A stretch of DNA of 64,000 nt, from contig CANIWY010000001.1 of NCBI GenBank assembly GCA_947471695.1, positions 1 through 64,000 on the forward strand, written 5' to 3'. This document shows positions 49,223 through 59,028 of the stretch, piece after piece. The notes under the pieces are model-generated. The model worked only from the letters and a program-made list of their open reading frames with translations. It searched no databases and was not told the DNA's origin. How positions within the stretch are numbered: position 1 is the stretch's first letter; every line of letters begins with the position of its first letter. Both the position numbers and the translations under genes were made by a program. The DNA is from Nitrosomonadaceae bacterium (lineage in GTDB: Bacteria > Pseudomonadota > Gammaproteobacteria > Burkholderiales > Nitrosomonadaceae).

Positions 49223-50242
49223 TTATTCCGAATCGATGCCCTCGGCCTGCCCAGCAACCCCCACTGCAGCACGAATTTTGGCCTCAATCTCCTTTGCTAT
49301 CTCGGGATGCTCTTTCAAATATTCGCGTGCGTTATCCTTGCCCTGACCGATTTTTTCACCATTGTATGCATACCAAGCACCCGACTTGTCAACGAGCTTA
49401 TGCACCACCCCCAACTCGACAATCTCACCCTCACGAGAAATACCTACCCCGTATAGGATATCGAATTCGGCTTGTTTAAATGGTGGAGCAACCTTATTCT
49501 TGACTACCTTAACTCGGGTCTCGCTACCGATTACCTCATCGCCCTTCTTGATGGCCCCAATGCGCCGTATGTCAAGACGTACCGATGCGTAAAACTTAAG
49601 TGCATTTCCACCGGTAGTCGTCTCCGGGTTGCCAAACATGACCCCGATCTTCATCCGTATCTGATTGATAAAAATCACCATCGTATTGCTGCGCTTGATA
49701 TTGGCGGTGAGTTTGCGTAACGCTTGAGACATTAATCGCGCCTGCAAACCCATTTGCGGCTCACCCATCTCGCCCTCGATTTCCGCTCTCGGTGTCAATG
49801 CCGCCACCGAGTCTATTACGACCACATCCACCGACCCGGATCGCACCAACATATCCGCTATTTCGAGTGCTTGCTCCCCATTATCGGGCTGTGAGATTAA
49901 TAACTCTTCTACATTAACCCCAATCTTTTGTGCATATTGTGGATCCAGCGCATGTTCAGCATCGATGAATGCGGCCGTACCACCCACCTTCTGCATCTCC
50001 GCAATCACTTGCAGCGTAAGGGTGGTCTTACCAGATGACTCAGGACCGTAGATTTCTATTACCCTCCCTCTCGGTAGCCCGCCCACACCGAGCGCGATGT
50101 CAAGACCTAGCGAACCAGTAGAGACCACCTCGATATCCTTAGCGACATCGCTCGCACCGAGTCGCATAATCGAGCCCTTACCAAATTGCTTCTCGATCTG
50201 GGAGAGTGCCGCTGCCAATGCCTTACTTCTGTTCTCGTCCAT
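49223..50242 (-). CDS. recA: Recombinase RecA
   Basis: This 339-residue protein has the Walker [14 protein letters not shown], the conserved [11 protein letters not shown], and the L1/L2 loop region ([24 protein letters not shown]). AAAGGA precedes the ATG. It drives strand exchange and induces SOS. In the 137 bp upstream I see no CTGT-N8-ACAG LexA box, so SOS control is not evident from the sequence. Confidence 0.98.
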   Translation of the reverse strand: MDENRSKALAAALSQIEKQFGKGSIMRLGASDVAKDIEVVSTGSLGLDIALGVGGLPRGRVIEIYGPESSGKTTLTLQVIAEMQKVGGTAAFIDAEHALDPQYAQKIGVNVEELLISQPDNGEQALEIADMLVRSGSVDVVVIDSVAALTPRAEIEGEMGEPQMGLQARLMSQALRKLTANIKRSNTMVIFINQIRMKIGVMFGNPETTTGGNALKFYASVRLDIRRIGAIKKGDEVIGSETRVKVVKNKVAPPFKQAEFDILYGVGISREGEIVELGVVHKLVDKSGAWYAYNGEKIGQGKDNAREYLKEHPEIAKEIEAKIRAAVGVAGQAEGIDSE

Positions 50243-50379
50243 GGTCTTATCCTTTTAAGTATCTCTCGAATTATCGCACATGCGACTATGCTCGGGAAGG
50301 CGAGGAAAGGGCTGATTTGCCACGAAATACGCCATCATTTCTCTTAAACTGAGACGGTCTTATGCCCCGCCCTAGTCAT

Positions 50380-50898
50380 TCATGAAGAGAGAGGCGGGCT
50401 GTCGTGCAACAGATCTACCACCCCTTGCAACGCCACGAACACCGCTTGCCTTCTTATAGACTCGCGATCGCCGCCAAAGTAGTGCGTTGAACTACGGGTC
50501 AGCCCATCTCTCATTTTCCAGGCAAAGCAGATCATGCCGACAGGCTTTTCCTCGGTTCCCCCGTTAGGTCCAGCAATTCCGCTAATCGCTACTGACACCT
50601 GTGCACGACTGTGAGTCAGCGCACCTGCCGCCATCTCCTTCACGGTCTGCTCTGATACTGTTCCGTGTTGTTTCAATGTTATAGCGCTTACCCCCAGCAT
50701 CTCCTGCTTTGATGCAATGCTGTAAGTGATAAATCCTCTCTCATACCAGTCCGAACTGCCCGATTTTGCGGTGATTGCTTGACCCAGCCAACCACCGGTA
50801 CAGGACTCTGCACTGGTTAGCATGAGTCCTCGCTGGACCAAGTCTATACCAACATGACCAGCAAGCATTATCAGTGCTTGGTCATCCTTGTTGATCAT
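50380..50898 (-). CDS. pncC: Nicotinamide-nucleotide amidase (CinA C-terminal family)
   Basis: This 172-residue protein has the family signature TSAESCTGGWLGQAIT near residue 29, VAISGIAGPNGGTEEKPVG, and VKEMAAGA. This short form corresponds to YgaD/PncC, which deamidates NMN for pyridine-nucleotide recycling and is often found near recA. It starts 21 bp after pgpA. Confidence 0.94.
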   Translation of the reverse strand: MINKDDQALIMLAGHVGIDLVQRGLMLTSAESCTGGWLGQAITAKSGSSDWYERGFITYSIASKQEMLGVSAITLKQHGTVSEQTVKEMAAGALTHSRAQVSVAISGIAGPNGGTEEKPVGMICFAWKMRDGLTRSSTHYFGGDRESIRRQAVFVALQGVVDLLHDSPPLSS

Positions 50899-50919
50899 GG
50901 TTTCTCATCGTATGCTGCG

Positions 50920-51474
50920 TCAAAATGGTGAAAATGCCTTCCATGCCGCCAAGCAAAGTAGAGTATAGGCGGCGGCCAGCAGGTCATCGAACATCACCCC
51001 GAAACCACCCCTCAATTTCCTATCATAATAACGAATCGGCTGCGGCTTGAAGATATCAAATAATCTAAACAATAAGAATGCAAATGCCTGCCATATAAGA
51101 TTATTAGGGGTAAATAGCAGTACCAACAAAAACGCAACAATCTCATCCCACACCATGCCGCCATGGTCATGGCTGCCAAGCGCCTTCCCGGTGACACTAC
51201 AGGCCCAAATGCCAATAAGGAAGAAGAATCCTATACATAACAAAAAGCTACTCAGTCCAAGATACTGACTCATCAACCCGAATATTGGAAGCGCAGCGAT
51301 CGTTCCCATGGTCCCAGGCGCGGCTCGATTTAAGCCCGCCCCGCCCCCGAATGCAATGAAGTGTGCCGGCCTCCTCGTCACAAACCCCCAATTAGGAAGC
51401 GGGTTCACAGATGCGGCAAAAGATAGCGACTCGGTCCCAGGTGTGAGCTGGTCGTCAGGTCCGGAAGTGGTCAT
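50920..51474 (-). CDS. pgpA: Phosphatidylglycerophosphatase A
   Basis: This 184-residue inner-membrane protein has about four helices and the PgpA motifs GAGLNRAAPGTMGT and WDEIVAF. It removes phosphate from phosphatidylglycerol phosphate. Its start lies 20 bases inside the end of thiL, the usual thiL-pgpA overlap, so translation is coupled. Confidence 0.95.
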   Translation of the reverse strand: MTTSGPDDQLTPGTESLSFAASVNPLPNWGFVTRRPAHFIAFGGGAGLNRAAPGTMGTIAALPIFGLMSQYLGLSSFLLCIGFFFLIGIWACSVTGKALGSHDHGGMVWDEIVAFLLVLLFTPNNLIWQAFAFLLFRLFDIFKPQPIRYYDRKLRGGFGVMFDDLLAAAYTLLCLAAWKAFSPF

Positions 51475-52435
51475 AGCCTCTTATTGCCATCTCAACCGAC
51501 TTACCGGACTCGTCCAGCACGAACAACCCCCCCCCCTGATTTATACTCCCGATTCGGGTCAGCGGGATCTCAACTTCGCACGAAAGAGATTCGACGTCTC
51601 CGCGCCTTGCGATTGGTACAGTAAAACAAAGCTCATAATCGTCTCCACCTGCCATTAAGCAACTAATCGCTGTCGGGTGAGGAAGGTGTCTCTGCATCAC
51701 CGCCGAGCACTTAATTGCGCTCATCTCAATGGTCGCCGAAACCTTGGATTGCTCCAGAATATGACCCAAGTCTGCCAGTAGGCCATCAGAAATATCAATG
51801 GCGCTATGAGCAAGACCGATCAACCGTTTTCCTAAAGCTATCCGTGCTACGGGCGTATTCAATGCTGGCAGACAGCACGAAACCTCTTCTGGATCGAGTG
51901 CAATCTGCTGGCGGGTGTGAGCAATCACTAGCGCTGCATCGCCTAATTGACCAGATATCCAAACATCATCCCCCGCTTTAGCCCCGCTTCGCCTCAAGGC
52001 CTTCCCTATTGCTACTTCGCCAATGATTGTCACACAGATGTTTAGTGGCCCTCGGGTAGTATCTCCCCCGATAAGGCCCACCCGATGCTCGCTCGCCAAC
52101 CCAAAAAACCCTTCTGCAAACATTTCAAGCCAGCGGCCACCCGCATTCACAAAAGATTCGGGAAGTGCCACCGCCAGCATCGCCCACCGCGGGGTAGCTC
52201 CCATCGCGGCCATATCGGACAAATTAACAGCAAGGGATTTATATCCAAGTTGCCGCGGATCAGCATCGCCCGCAAAGTGCTGACCGGATACCAGCATATC
52301 GGTGGAAATTGCCAGCTCCATCTCTGCAGATGGCTTGACTAAGGCCGCATCGTCCCCCACACCGAGCACAGCGCCGGGGGAGGAGCGTGTAAAGTAGCGC
52401 TGAATGATATCAAATTCGGAGAGCACTCTTTGCAA
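51455..52435 (-). CDS. thiL: Thiamine-monophosphate kinase
   Basis: This 326-residue AIR-synthase-fold enzyme has GVGDDAALVKPS and AISTDMLV near the start, VNLSDMAAMGATP with metal-binding Asp, and ISDGLLADLGHI. It phosphorylates thiamine monophosphate to the diphosphate. A run of ten G in the coding strand encodes Gly-Gly-Gly about 25 residues before the end. It follows nusB by 9 bp and overlaps pgpA. Confidence 0.96.
   Translation of the reverse strand: MQRVLSEFDIIQRYFTRSSPGAVLGVGDDAALVKPSAEMELAISTDMLVSGQHFAGDADPRQLGYKSLAVNLSDMAAMGATPRWAMLAVALPESFVNAGGRWLEMFAEGFFGLASEHRVGLIGGDTTRGPLNICVTIIGEVAIGKALRRSGAKAGDDVWISGQLGDAALVIAHTRQQIALDPEEVSCCLPALNTPVARIALGKRLIGLAHSAIDISDGLLADLGHILEQSKVSATIEMSAIKCSAVMQRHLPHPTAISCLMAGGDDYELCFTVPIARRGDVESLSCEVEIPLTRIGSINQGGGLFVLDESGKSVEMAIRGYDHFRT
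51527..51536 (-). repeat. Ten-base homopolymer tract near the end of thiL
   Basis: Ten consecutive C on the + strand (G on the coding strand) lie about 70 bases before the thiL stop. Slippage would alter the last ~25 residues of ThiL and shift translation relative to the overlapping pgpA start. It is the second such decamer in the window after the one in amiC. Confidence 0.9.
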
Positions 52436-52444
52436 CCCCAGATG

Positions 52445-52915
52445 TCAGTTAGCTATTTTTACCTCGGGAGAACGCATCCTGGCCGCTAACTTATCCAGCA
52501 CTCCGTTCACGTACTTATGCCCGTCACTACCACCATAAGTCTTGGCCAGTTCCACGGCCTCATTGATTACTACTCGGTACGGCGTCTCGGGGTGGTCTGA
52601 TAGTTCATAGGCGCCTAGCAGTAAAATAGCGAACTCTACCGGGCTAAGCTCTTTAAGGGGTCGGTCGAGACAGGTCTGGATCTGTTGTTCCAGCTCTACA
52701 GATTTGGCCAGACCGCCACGTAGCAGATCTGAAAAAAAATCTTGATCGGTCTTAGCAAACTCCTTTCCATCTCTCAGTTGAGCCTCAATTACTTCAACAG
52801 CCCCTCCAGCGACCCGCCATTGGTAAAAGCCCTGCATGGCTAACTTACGCGAACACCGGCGGGTTGATCGTCCTGGTTTTTTTGTAGCCTTCGTTGCCGG
52901 ATCGTTCTGTGTCAT
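52445..52915 (-). CDS. nusB: Transcription antitermination factor NusB
   Basis: This 156-residue, all-helical protein has [15 protein letters not shown] at the start and [31 protein letters not shown] later, standard NusB motifs. It binds boxA RNA with S10 in rRNA antitermination. It overlaps ribH by four bases, the classic ribH-nusB pairing. Confidence 0.97.
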   Translation of the reverse strand: MTQNDPATKATKKPGRSTRRCSRKLAMQGFYQWRVAGGAVEVIEAQLRDGKEFAKTDQDFFSDLLRGGLAKSVELEQQIQTCLDRPLKELSPVEFAILLLGAYELSDHPETPYRVVINEAVELAKTYGGSDGHKYVNGVLDKLAARMRSPEVKIAN

Positions 52916-53394
52916 TGACTTATTTCGTCGAGTTGTCGCAAAAGATTCGCCATTTCAATGGCTGCCTGCGCAGTCTCGATACCCTTTATCTTCATTCGTG
53001 AGAGTGCATCATCCTCATTTTCAGTGGTAAGTATGCCGTTCGCAACAGGGATGCCCGTATCCAGCTGAACCGCTGCCAATCCACTAGCCGACTCATTCGC
53101 GACCACTTCAAAGTGATAAGTGTCCCCGCGTATGACCGCACCCAGCGCTATCAAGGCATCAAACTGATCCGTCAGCGCCATCTTTTGCAGGGTCAGTGGA
53201 ATTTCCAACGCACCCGGAACGGTTACCAGCAACATGGCCGACTCCTCCACCCCACATTTAATTAGTTCTGCCGTACAGGCGCCCAGCAGACCCTCACTGA
53301 TATCAAGATTAAATCGGCTCATGACTATACCAACCCGTAATCCAGCTCCACCGAGCTCGGTTTCGAGCTCAAGGATGTTATCGTAGCGCGCCAT
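52912..53394 (-). CDS. ribH: 6,7-dimethyl-8-ribityllumazine synthase
   Basis: Started at the ATG at 53394 (160 residues, MARYDNIL), supported by GGGAG upstream; a TTG at 53406 is the alternative. It has the family motifs [33 protein letters not shown] with the catalytic His. It condenses the ribitylamino-uracil with the butanone phosphate made by RibBX. It lies between ribBX and nusB. Confidence 0.97.
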   Translation of the reverse strand: MARYDNILELETELGGAGLRVGIVMSRFNLDISEGLLGACTAELIKCGVEESAMLLVTVPGALEIPLTLQKMALTDQFDALIALGAVIRGDTYHFEVVANESASGLAAVQLDTGIPVANGILTTENEDDALSRMKIKGIETAQAAIEMANLLRQLDEISQ

Positions 53395-53455
53395 AATTAC
53401 TCCCAATAAAATTAACTTTAAAAGTGTTTCGCCGACTTAGATGAGAATTGGTCAA

Positions 53456-54577
53456 CTATTTCAGTTTTTTATTTTCAGGTGTCAAGTATCCCGCCACTTC
53501 AAGACCAAAACCCATCATGCTTGGCATTTTCCGAGGAACAGCGAGCAGCCTCATCTTTCCCACATTCAGGTCTTTCAGTATCTGAGCTCCGATCCCATAG
53601 CCCCGCAAATCTGTCCTAGCAATCACGGGTGGACTAGACTCTGTTCGTGATGCCCGTTCCAGCAAGTCTTCCGGATTTTCCCGTTTATAAAGCAGCACTA
53701 TTACGCCGCAACCTGCATCGGCAATGACTCTCAAGGCCTCGTCGATGCTCCAAGAGTGAGTGTCATCACTGATATCCAGCAGATCGATTACGGAAAGCGG
53801 TTCATGTACCCGGACCAGCGTTTCTATCTCTGGGTTGATCTGACCCTTGACCAGAACAAGGTGAGTTGCATTGATCGTTTTGTCGAGGTATGCGAACAAA
53901 CGGAACTCTCCATGAGCCGTCTGAATAGTACGTTCTAACATGCGACTCACTAAGCTCTCGGTACGACTGCGGTGCTGAATTAGGTCGGCGATCGTTCCTA
54001 TCTTGAGTTGATGCTTTTCGGCAAATTGGATTAAGTCTGGCAAACGCGCCATATTGCCATCTTCCTTCAGAATTTCGCAGATCACGGTCGCGGGTGTGAG
54101 GCCTGCCAGTCCGGCCAGATCGCAACCCGCCTCGGTATGGCCCGCTCTTGCCAAGACTCCACCATTTTGCGCCATCAGCGGAAAGATGTGTCCAGGCTGG
54201 ATGATGTCCTCTGGTTTAGCATCGACCCTTGTCGCCTCCCGCACTGTACGTGCCCGGTCCCCCGCCGAAATTCCGGTCGTAACACCACTTGCAGCCTCTA
54301 TCGAGAGCGTAAAATTAGTCCCCATTGGGGATCGGTTGGTGGTCACCATCAGAGGCAGGTTAAGCTGACGACAATGCCCTTCAGTCAATGTTAAGCAGAT
54401 CAGTCCTCGACCATGCGTGGCCATGAAGTTGATTGCTTCGGCCGTAATGAACTCTGCCGCCATGACGAGATCACCCTCATTCTCTCGGTCCTCTTCATCG
54501 ACCAGAATTACCATTCTGCCGGCTTTAACGTCCGCAACAATATCTAGGATGGGGCTTATTATCATGTCAACCCGCAT
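53456..54577 (-). CDS. ribBX: 3,4-dihydroxy-2-butanone 4-phosphate synthase with degenerate GTP cyclohydrolase II domain (RibBX)
   Basis: This 373-residue protein has an N-terminal RibB domain that is intact ([36 protein letters not shown]). The C-terminal ~170 residues align with GTP cyclohydrolase II in length, but the zinc site normally formed by three Cys after VRVHSE is missing: here VRVH is followed by [14 protein letters not shown] with no Cys. So only the butanone-phosphate synthase is expected to work, and a separate ribA is needed elsewhere. It overlaps ribE by 11 bases; a Met at residue 5 is an alternative start. Confidence 0.92.
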   Translation of the reverse strand: MRVDMIISPILDIVADVKAGRMVILVDEEDRENEGDLVMAAEFITAEAINFMATHGRGLICLTLTEGHCRQLNLPLMVTTNRSPMGTNFTLSIEAASGVTTGISAGDRARTVREATRVDAKPEDIIQPGHIFPLMAQNGGVLARAGHTEAGCDLAGLAGLTPATVICEILKEDGNMARLPDLIQFAEKHQLKIGTIADLIQHRSRTESLVSRMLERTIQTAHGEFRLFAYLDKTINATHLVLVKGQINPEIETLVRVHEPLSVIDLLDISDDTHSWSIDEALRVIADAGCGVIVLLYKRENPEDLLERASRTESSPPVIARTDLRGYGIGAQILKDLNVGKMRLLAVPRKMPSMMGFGLEVAGYLTPENKKLK

Positions 54578-55199
54578 CCGCAGTTAGTTTACTGCTCAGT
54601 ATCTGCTCTACATATCGGGCCAACATATCAATCTCCAGATTCACCTTGGAACCGTCTTCAAGTTGGCACAAGTTCGTCACCGACTGTGTATGGGGGATAA
54701 GATTCACTCCAAACTTCCCGGCACTTACCCAGTTCACCGTTAGACTCACCCCGTTCACCGTAACTGAACCCTTTTTAGCTATATATTTTAGTAATGACTC
54801 TGGCACCTTAATCACTATCAGACAGCTCTCCCCTACTAACTCAATTTTTGTGACTACGCCGATATCATCCACATGACCGCTGACCAGATGCCCACCCAGT
54901 CTGTCCGACAGTCGTAAGGCCTTTTCCAGATTGACACGCACAATACGATCTAGTCCATGGGTACATTTCAGCGTCTCGCGAGATAAGTCTACTGTAAATC
55001 TTCCGTTCATCAGCGTAGTCACGGTGACACATACGCCATTTACCGCAATGCTGTCCCCAATCTTGACGTCGGACAAATCCATCCTGCCCGGCTCTATGAC
55101 CAGCCGTATGCCGTCTGTCATCCCTCCCCCCAAATTGGAGTCGTTTAGGGGCATGACTTGTTTTATCTCGCCGATAGCTTCAATAATTCCTGTGAACAT
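54567..55199 (-). CDS. ribE: Riboflavin synthase, alpha subunit
   Basis: This protein of about 210 residues has two repeated beta-barrel halves. It starts [12 protein letters not shown], contains [10 protein letters not shown] in the first half and [11 protein letters not shown] in the second, and has [11 protein letters not shown]. It dismutates two lumazines to riboflavin. It is the first gene of the ribE-ribBX-ribH-nusB run. No FMN riboswitch consensus is visible upstream. Confidence 0.97.
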   Translation of the reverse strand: MFTGIIEAIGEIKQVMPLNDSNLGGGMTDGIRLVIEPGRMDLSDVKIGDSIAVNGVCVTVTTLMNGRFTVDLSRETLKCTHGLDRIVRVNLEKALRLSDRLGGHLVSGHVDDIGVVTKIELVGESCLIVIKVPESLLKYIAKKGSVTVNGVSLTVNWVSAGKFGVNLIPHTQSVTNLCQLEDGSKVNLEIDMLARYVEQILSSKLTADAG

Positions 55200-55527
55200 C
55201 AAACCCTATTTATTTTAAAGATACGGCCATCTCTCGCCGTATATAACAGTACATTACCACCCAAACCGATTACTGCAGTGTGTGATCGAAGCGGAGTCTT
55301 GATATAGAATTGCAAATTGTGACGAGTTCAATCTATGTTTTCACTTTTCGCCATTGTAGCGATTTCATGAAGTAAACATGTAAAGTTTTGAATCCCGGTT
55401 AGAATTCATAACGCCCATACTTACCCTGATGACAACATGTGCGGCAATTTGCCACATGGCTGTAAATTGGAATATCAGATAATGTATGGTTTAAATTCTG
55501 ACATTAAGCTCTTCTACATAATTACTT
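55200..55527. other. Intergenic region between divergent ribE and regB
   Basis: These ~325 AT-rich bases hold no open frame of note. They must carry the ribE promoter and the regB promoter. The only clear structure is the inverted repeat at 55436-55458. I looked for the conserved FMN-riboswitch segments on the ribE strand and did not find them. Confidence 0.6.
55436..55458. promoter_or_regulatory. Near-perfect inverted repeat upstream of regB
   Basis: CATGTG-C-GGCAA, a central T and TTGCC-ACATG form a palindrome with ten paired bases and one unpaired C in the left arm. It sits about 70 bp before the regB start and about 240 bp before ribE. RegA-type regulators bind GC-edged dyads of this general kind and often autoregulate, so it is a candidate RegA or other regulator site. 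Confidence 0.5.
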
Positions 55528-55530
55528 GTG

Positions 55531-56796
55531 ATGTTCGGTAATCTCGGTCCATCCCCACTCGGCAAGAATCTGCAGAGATTATTCCTTCTCAGGAATATTG
55601 CACTTGTAGCGCAGTGTCTGACCTTTGGACTGGCACATTGGGTGCTTGAAATACAGCTTCCCTGGTCGGAAATGCTGTCCGTTGTTTTCTTTCTCTCCCT
55701 CGTTAATCTCGCGACATGGGTCCGTCTGCATCGTAACTGGCCGGTGTCCAGTATTGAATTTTTTACACAACTATTGGTTGATGTCCTCGCGCTTAGTGCC
55801 TTGTTGTATTTCAGCGGGGGTTCAACCAATCCATTTATCTCGCTCTACTTGCTCCCGCTGACGATTGCCGCCGCGATTTTGCCATGGACCTATACCTGGA
55901 TTATGGCGGCCATTACGATTGGTCTTTATACGTTACTTTTATTTTATTATGTGCCGCTACCACATGATCATAGCGAACATACCAATGAATTTAATCTGCA
56001 TGTGTCAGGGATGTGGTTGGCATTTGTTTTAAGCACCGTTTTGATCGCCTGGTTCGTTGTCAAAATGGGGATATCAATTCGTGAACGTGACAAAGATCTA
56101 GCATTAGCACGTGAGCAAGCCCTTCGCAACGAGCAGATCATTGCACTGGGAGCCCTCGCAGCGGGAGCCGCTCATGAGCTCGGCACACCACTCGCAACCA
56201 TGGCAGTCGTCATTGGTGAGCTACAAAAGGAACAACTTGAAAACACCGAGTTTCAGCACGATATAAAAATACTTCGCGATCAGATCGTGCAGTGCAAACG
56301 AACCCTGACACAATTATTGGCAGATGTTGGTCAGACACGGTCGGAAGATGGCAGCGGTCAGGCGGTTGATCTCTTTTTACAACAGATTTTAGATAAATGG
56401 CGTCTGATGCGCCCCATGGTTAAATTTACTTATCACTGTAATGGGTTGCAGCCTGCCCCTCAAATTATTGGCGCCCAGTTGCTTAGTCAGTCTATTTTAA
56501 ACTTGCTCAATAATGCTGCAGATGCTTCTTTAGACCGCATTGAAATTGAGAGCAGTTGGAATCATCATGAGCTGCTCCTAGAAATCCTTGATTATGGTAA
56601 GGGCCTGAGCGAGGAGACTGTACAGCGTGCGGGCCAAGCCTTCTTCACCAGCAAGCCTGGTCAGGGGCTCGGCATTGGCCTATTTCTCGCTAATGCAAAC
56701 ATTGAACGGTTCGGCGGCAGTGTCCGCCTCACTAATCGTGATGAGGGCGGTGCCAGCACTCAAGTTAGACTACCTCTAATTAAAACAACTTTATGA
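55531..56796 (+). CDS. regB: Redox-sensing histidine kinase, RegB/PrrB family
   Basis: Numbered from the ATG at 55531 (421 residues; a GTG at 55528 is the alternative). Six or so membrane helices occupy residues 20-180. The second extracytoplasmic loop has GGSTNPF (96-102), the quinone-sensing heptad typical of RegB. The H-box is GAAHELGTPLATM with His215. A conserved Cys255 in IVQCKRTL matches the redox-active Cys of RegB. The ATP domain has LNNAADAS, DYGKGLS and GQGLGIGLFLA. It phosphorylates RegA, its overlapping downstream partner, in response to redox state. Confidence 0.93.
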   Translation: MFGNLGPSPLGKNLQRLFLLRNIALVAQCLTFGLAHWVLEIQLPWSEMLSVVFFLSLVNLATWVRLHRNWPVSSIEFFTQLLVDVLALSALLYFSGGSTNPFISLYLLPLTIAAAILPWTYTWIMAAITIGLYTLLLFYYVPLPHDHSEHTNEFNLHVSGMWLAFVLSTVLIAWFVVKMGISIRERDKDLALAREQALRNEQIIALGALAAGAAHELGTPLATMAVVIGELQKEQLENTEFQHDIKILRDQIVQCKRTLTQLLADVGQTRSEDGSGQAVDLFLQQILDKWRLMRPMVKFTYHCNGLQPAPQIIGAQLLSQSILNLLNNAADASLDRIEIESSWNHHELLLEILDYGKGLSEETVQRAGQAFFTSKPGQGLGIGLFLANANIERFGGSVRLTNRDEGGASTQVRLPLIKTTL

Positions 56797-57350
56797 CAAA
56801 CCTTCCTGAAACAAAGTCCATTGATGATCATCCAACGCTGCTGATTGTTGACGATGACCTGACCTTTTGCGAAGTGCTGTCCCGTGCCATGACCAGACGT
56901 GGTTTTGACGTACATTGTGCACATACAGTTGAACAAGCAAGCTTACTTGCCGAGACCTACTTACCCGAATATGCAACCATCGACCTGCGTCTTGCTGGCA
57001 CCTCTGGACTTGTCCTTGTTGAGAGGTTGCGGGCTCTAGATTCTGGCACACGCATAGTTATGTTAACCGGCTATGCCAGCATTACCACCGCGGTCGAAGC
57101 AATCAAGTTAGGTGCAACTCATTATCTTGCGAAGCCGGTCGATGCAGATGAGATCATGTCCGCATTTGAGCGGACCACCGGAGATGCTGAGGTGCCGATT
57201 AGCACACACCCCCTATCGGTTGGCCGCCTTGAGTGGGAGTATATCCAGCGGGTGCTTAATGCAAATCAGGGTAATATCTCGACCACCGCTCGCATACTTA
57301 ATATGCATCGCCGCACACTTCAACGTAAACTCACTAAGATTCCGCGATAA
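56793..57350 (+). CDS. regA: Response regulator, RegA/PrrA family
   Basis: This 185-residue protein has a receiver domain with Asp20-22 acidic pocket (LLIVDDD), phospho-acceptor Asp64 (ATIDLRL), a TGYAS segment and Lys in YLAKPVDAD. A short proline-containing linker leads to a Fis-type helix-turn-helix ending STTARILNMHRRTLQRKL, the highly conserved RegA DNA-binding motif. It overlaps regB by four bases. In other proteobacteria it controls respiratory, carbon- and nitrogen-fixation genes. Confidence 0.94.
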   Translation: MTNLPETKSIDDHPTLLIVDDDLTFCEVLSRAMTRRGFDVHCAHTVEQASLLAETYLPEYATIDLRLAGTSGLVLVERLRALDSGTRIVMLTGYASITTAVEAIKLGATHYLAKPVDADEIMSAFERTTGDAEVPISTHPLSVGRLEWEYIQRVLNANQGNISTTARILNMHRRTLQRKLTKIPR

Positions 57351-57352
57351 AC

Positions 57353-58441
57353 TCACTGCCCAACCCGAGCAATGATTCGAATATCTGTCCCGATCATACG
57401 CAAGTTTCTTATCCTCAGAACATGCCTGCCCGATAGGTTCTGTAGCTCCGGCAGTCTCAGCATTCCCTGTGCTGCGTCGCCAATTAAGCACGGCGCAAGA
57501 TAAATTATCAGTTCATCCACTAACCCCTCCCTAATAAGGGATCCACTCAACTTACTACCCGCCTCAACCAGGAGCTCATTGACCTCATAATCGGCGAGCT
57601 TGTTCATCATTTTGACAAGGTCTACTCCGCCACTCTCATTGGCCAGCATAATTGGATGAGCGCCTACATTCCGTAGAGCAGAAATTTTCTCCTCACTGGC
57701 ATTTGCCGTAAATATCAGCTCCCCCTCCCCCCGTAGCATTCTGGTCTCTGGTTCAATCTCCAGCCGACTATCCACCACGACCCTCAATGGCTGCCGGGGT
57801 GTTTCTACATCTCGTACTGTAAGTTGTGGGTTGTCTTTTAGAACTGTACCGATCCCCGTCAAAACCGCACACGATCGCGCGCGCCATCGGTGACCATCGC
57901 GCCGCGCTGGTTCGGAAGTGATCCACTGGCTTGCGCCATTCTTAAGTGCCGTCTTACCATCGATACTTGCTGCTATTTTCATCCGTACCCATGGGCGATT
58001 CAGCGTCATCCGAGTGACAAAGCCAATATTAAGAGTCCTCGCTTCCTCCTCCATCAACCCCGTCTGAACCTTGATCCCGGACTTCTTCAATAATTCACAT
58101 CCTCTCCCCGCTACCAATGGATTGGGGTCATTCATCGCTATCACCACCTTATCAATCCCGGCCTTGATTATGGCCTCGTCGCATGGCGGGGTCCTTCCAT
58201 GATGGCTGCACGGCTCTAACGTAAGGTAGAGGGTCGATCCCCGTGCCGCTGTCCCAGCAAGTTTAAGCGCATTTATTTCGGCATGTGGTTTACCCGCTTT
58301 CTCATGCCACCCAGAACCAACCACCTTACCATTGTTGACTATTACACATCCCACCCTGGGATTAGGGCTCGCGCTATACAGTCCCTTCTCTGCAAGTTGA
58401 AGTGCTTGCGCCATGTAAATATGATCAGATGATGAAAACAT
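57353..58441 (-). CDS. ribD: Bifunctional pyrimidine deaminase/reductase RibD
   Basis: This 362-residue protein has an N-terminal zinc deaminase domain (HAEINALKLAG, EPCSHHGRTPPC) and a C-terminal reductase domain (RMKIAASIDGKTAL, LLVEAGSKLSGSLI). It does the second and third steps of riboflavin synthesis. It ends 2 bp from the convergent regA, and follows nrdR by 69 bp. The other rib genes lie beyond regBA. Confidence 0.96.
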   Translation of the reverse strand: MFSSSDHIYMAQALQLAEKGLYSASPNPRVGCVIVNNGKVVGSGWHEKAGKPHAEINALKLAGTAARGSTLYLTLEPCSHHGRTPPCDEAIIKAGIDKVVIAMNDPNPLVAGRGCELLKKSGIKVQTGLMEEEARTLNIGFVTRMTLNRPWVRMKIAASIDGKTALKNGASQWITSEPARRDGHRWRARSCAVLTGIGTVLKDNPQLTVRDVETPRQPLRVVVDSRLEIEPETRMLRGEGELIFTANASEEKISALRNVGAHPIMLANESGGVDLVKMMNKLADYEVNELLVEAGSKLSGSLIREGLVDELIIYLAPCLIGDAAQGMLRLPELQNLSGRHVLRIRNLRMIGTDIRIIARVGQ

Positions 58442-58510
58442 TAGAATACTTCTAAAGAGGAATGACCCTTCCAGAGATGAAATGATCGAAATGAGATTAG
58501 TTTCTTTTGT

Positions 58511-58990
58511 TCAGGATTTTTTTTCTGCCTTTTTCTGTTGGGGTCTTTGAGCCTCCTTGATTGCGTCATGGAAGTCATCTGCATCTTGAAAGCTTTTATA
58601 TACCGATGAAAATCGGATATATGCCACCTTATCGAGCTTGTAGAGCTCTCTCATTACCATTTCACCAATTTTACGAGATTCAATCTCGCGCTCACCCAAA
58701 CCCAGAATTTTTTGTACGATGCGATCTATCGCCGCATCCACATATTCTGTCGGAACTGGTCGTTTATGTAGCGCCCGCATGAAGCCGGTAAGTAACTTAT
58801 TGCGGCTAAACTCGGAACGATTGCCATCCTGCTTCACCACCTGCGGCAATCTCAGCTCTACTGTTTCATACGTCGTAAAACGCTTTTCGCAAGTAAGGCA
58901 GCGGCGGCGGCGGCGAACTCTGCTGCCCTCCTCGCTGACACGAGAATCGATAACGCTTGTATCCTCGGCATTGCAGAAAGGACATTTCAT
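58511..58990 (-). CDS. nrdR: Transcriptional repressor NrdR
   Basis: This 159-residue protein has an N-terminal zinc ribbon (CPFCN...CLTCEKRF with the RRRRR stretch between), then the ATP-cone domain. It represses ribonucleotide reductase genes when dATP is high. The glyA-nrdR-ribD order is standard. The C-terminal tail is Lys-rich and longer than the core. Confidence 0.97.
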   Translation of the reverse strand: MKCPFCNAEDTSVIDSRVSEEGSRVRRRRRCLTCEKRFTTYETVELRLPQVVKQDGNRSEFSRNKLLTGFMRALHKRPVPTEYVDAAIDRIVQKILGLGEREIESRKIGEMVMRELYKLDKVAYIRFSSVYKSFQDADDFHDAIKEAQRPQQKKAEKKS

Positions 58991-59028
58991 ATATTCAGTA
59001 CTTAAGAGGGGTTGCGGAATTAAGCTCT

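Noticed and set aside
55200..55527. Possible FMN riboswitch before ribE
   Set aside because: The conserved RFN helices and loop sequences are not present on the ribE strand.
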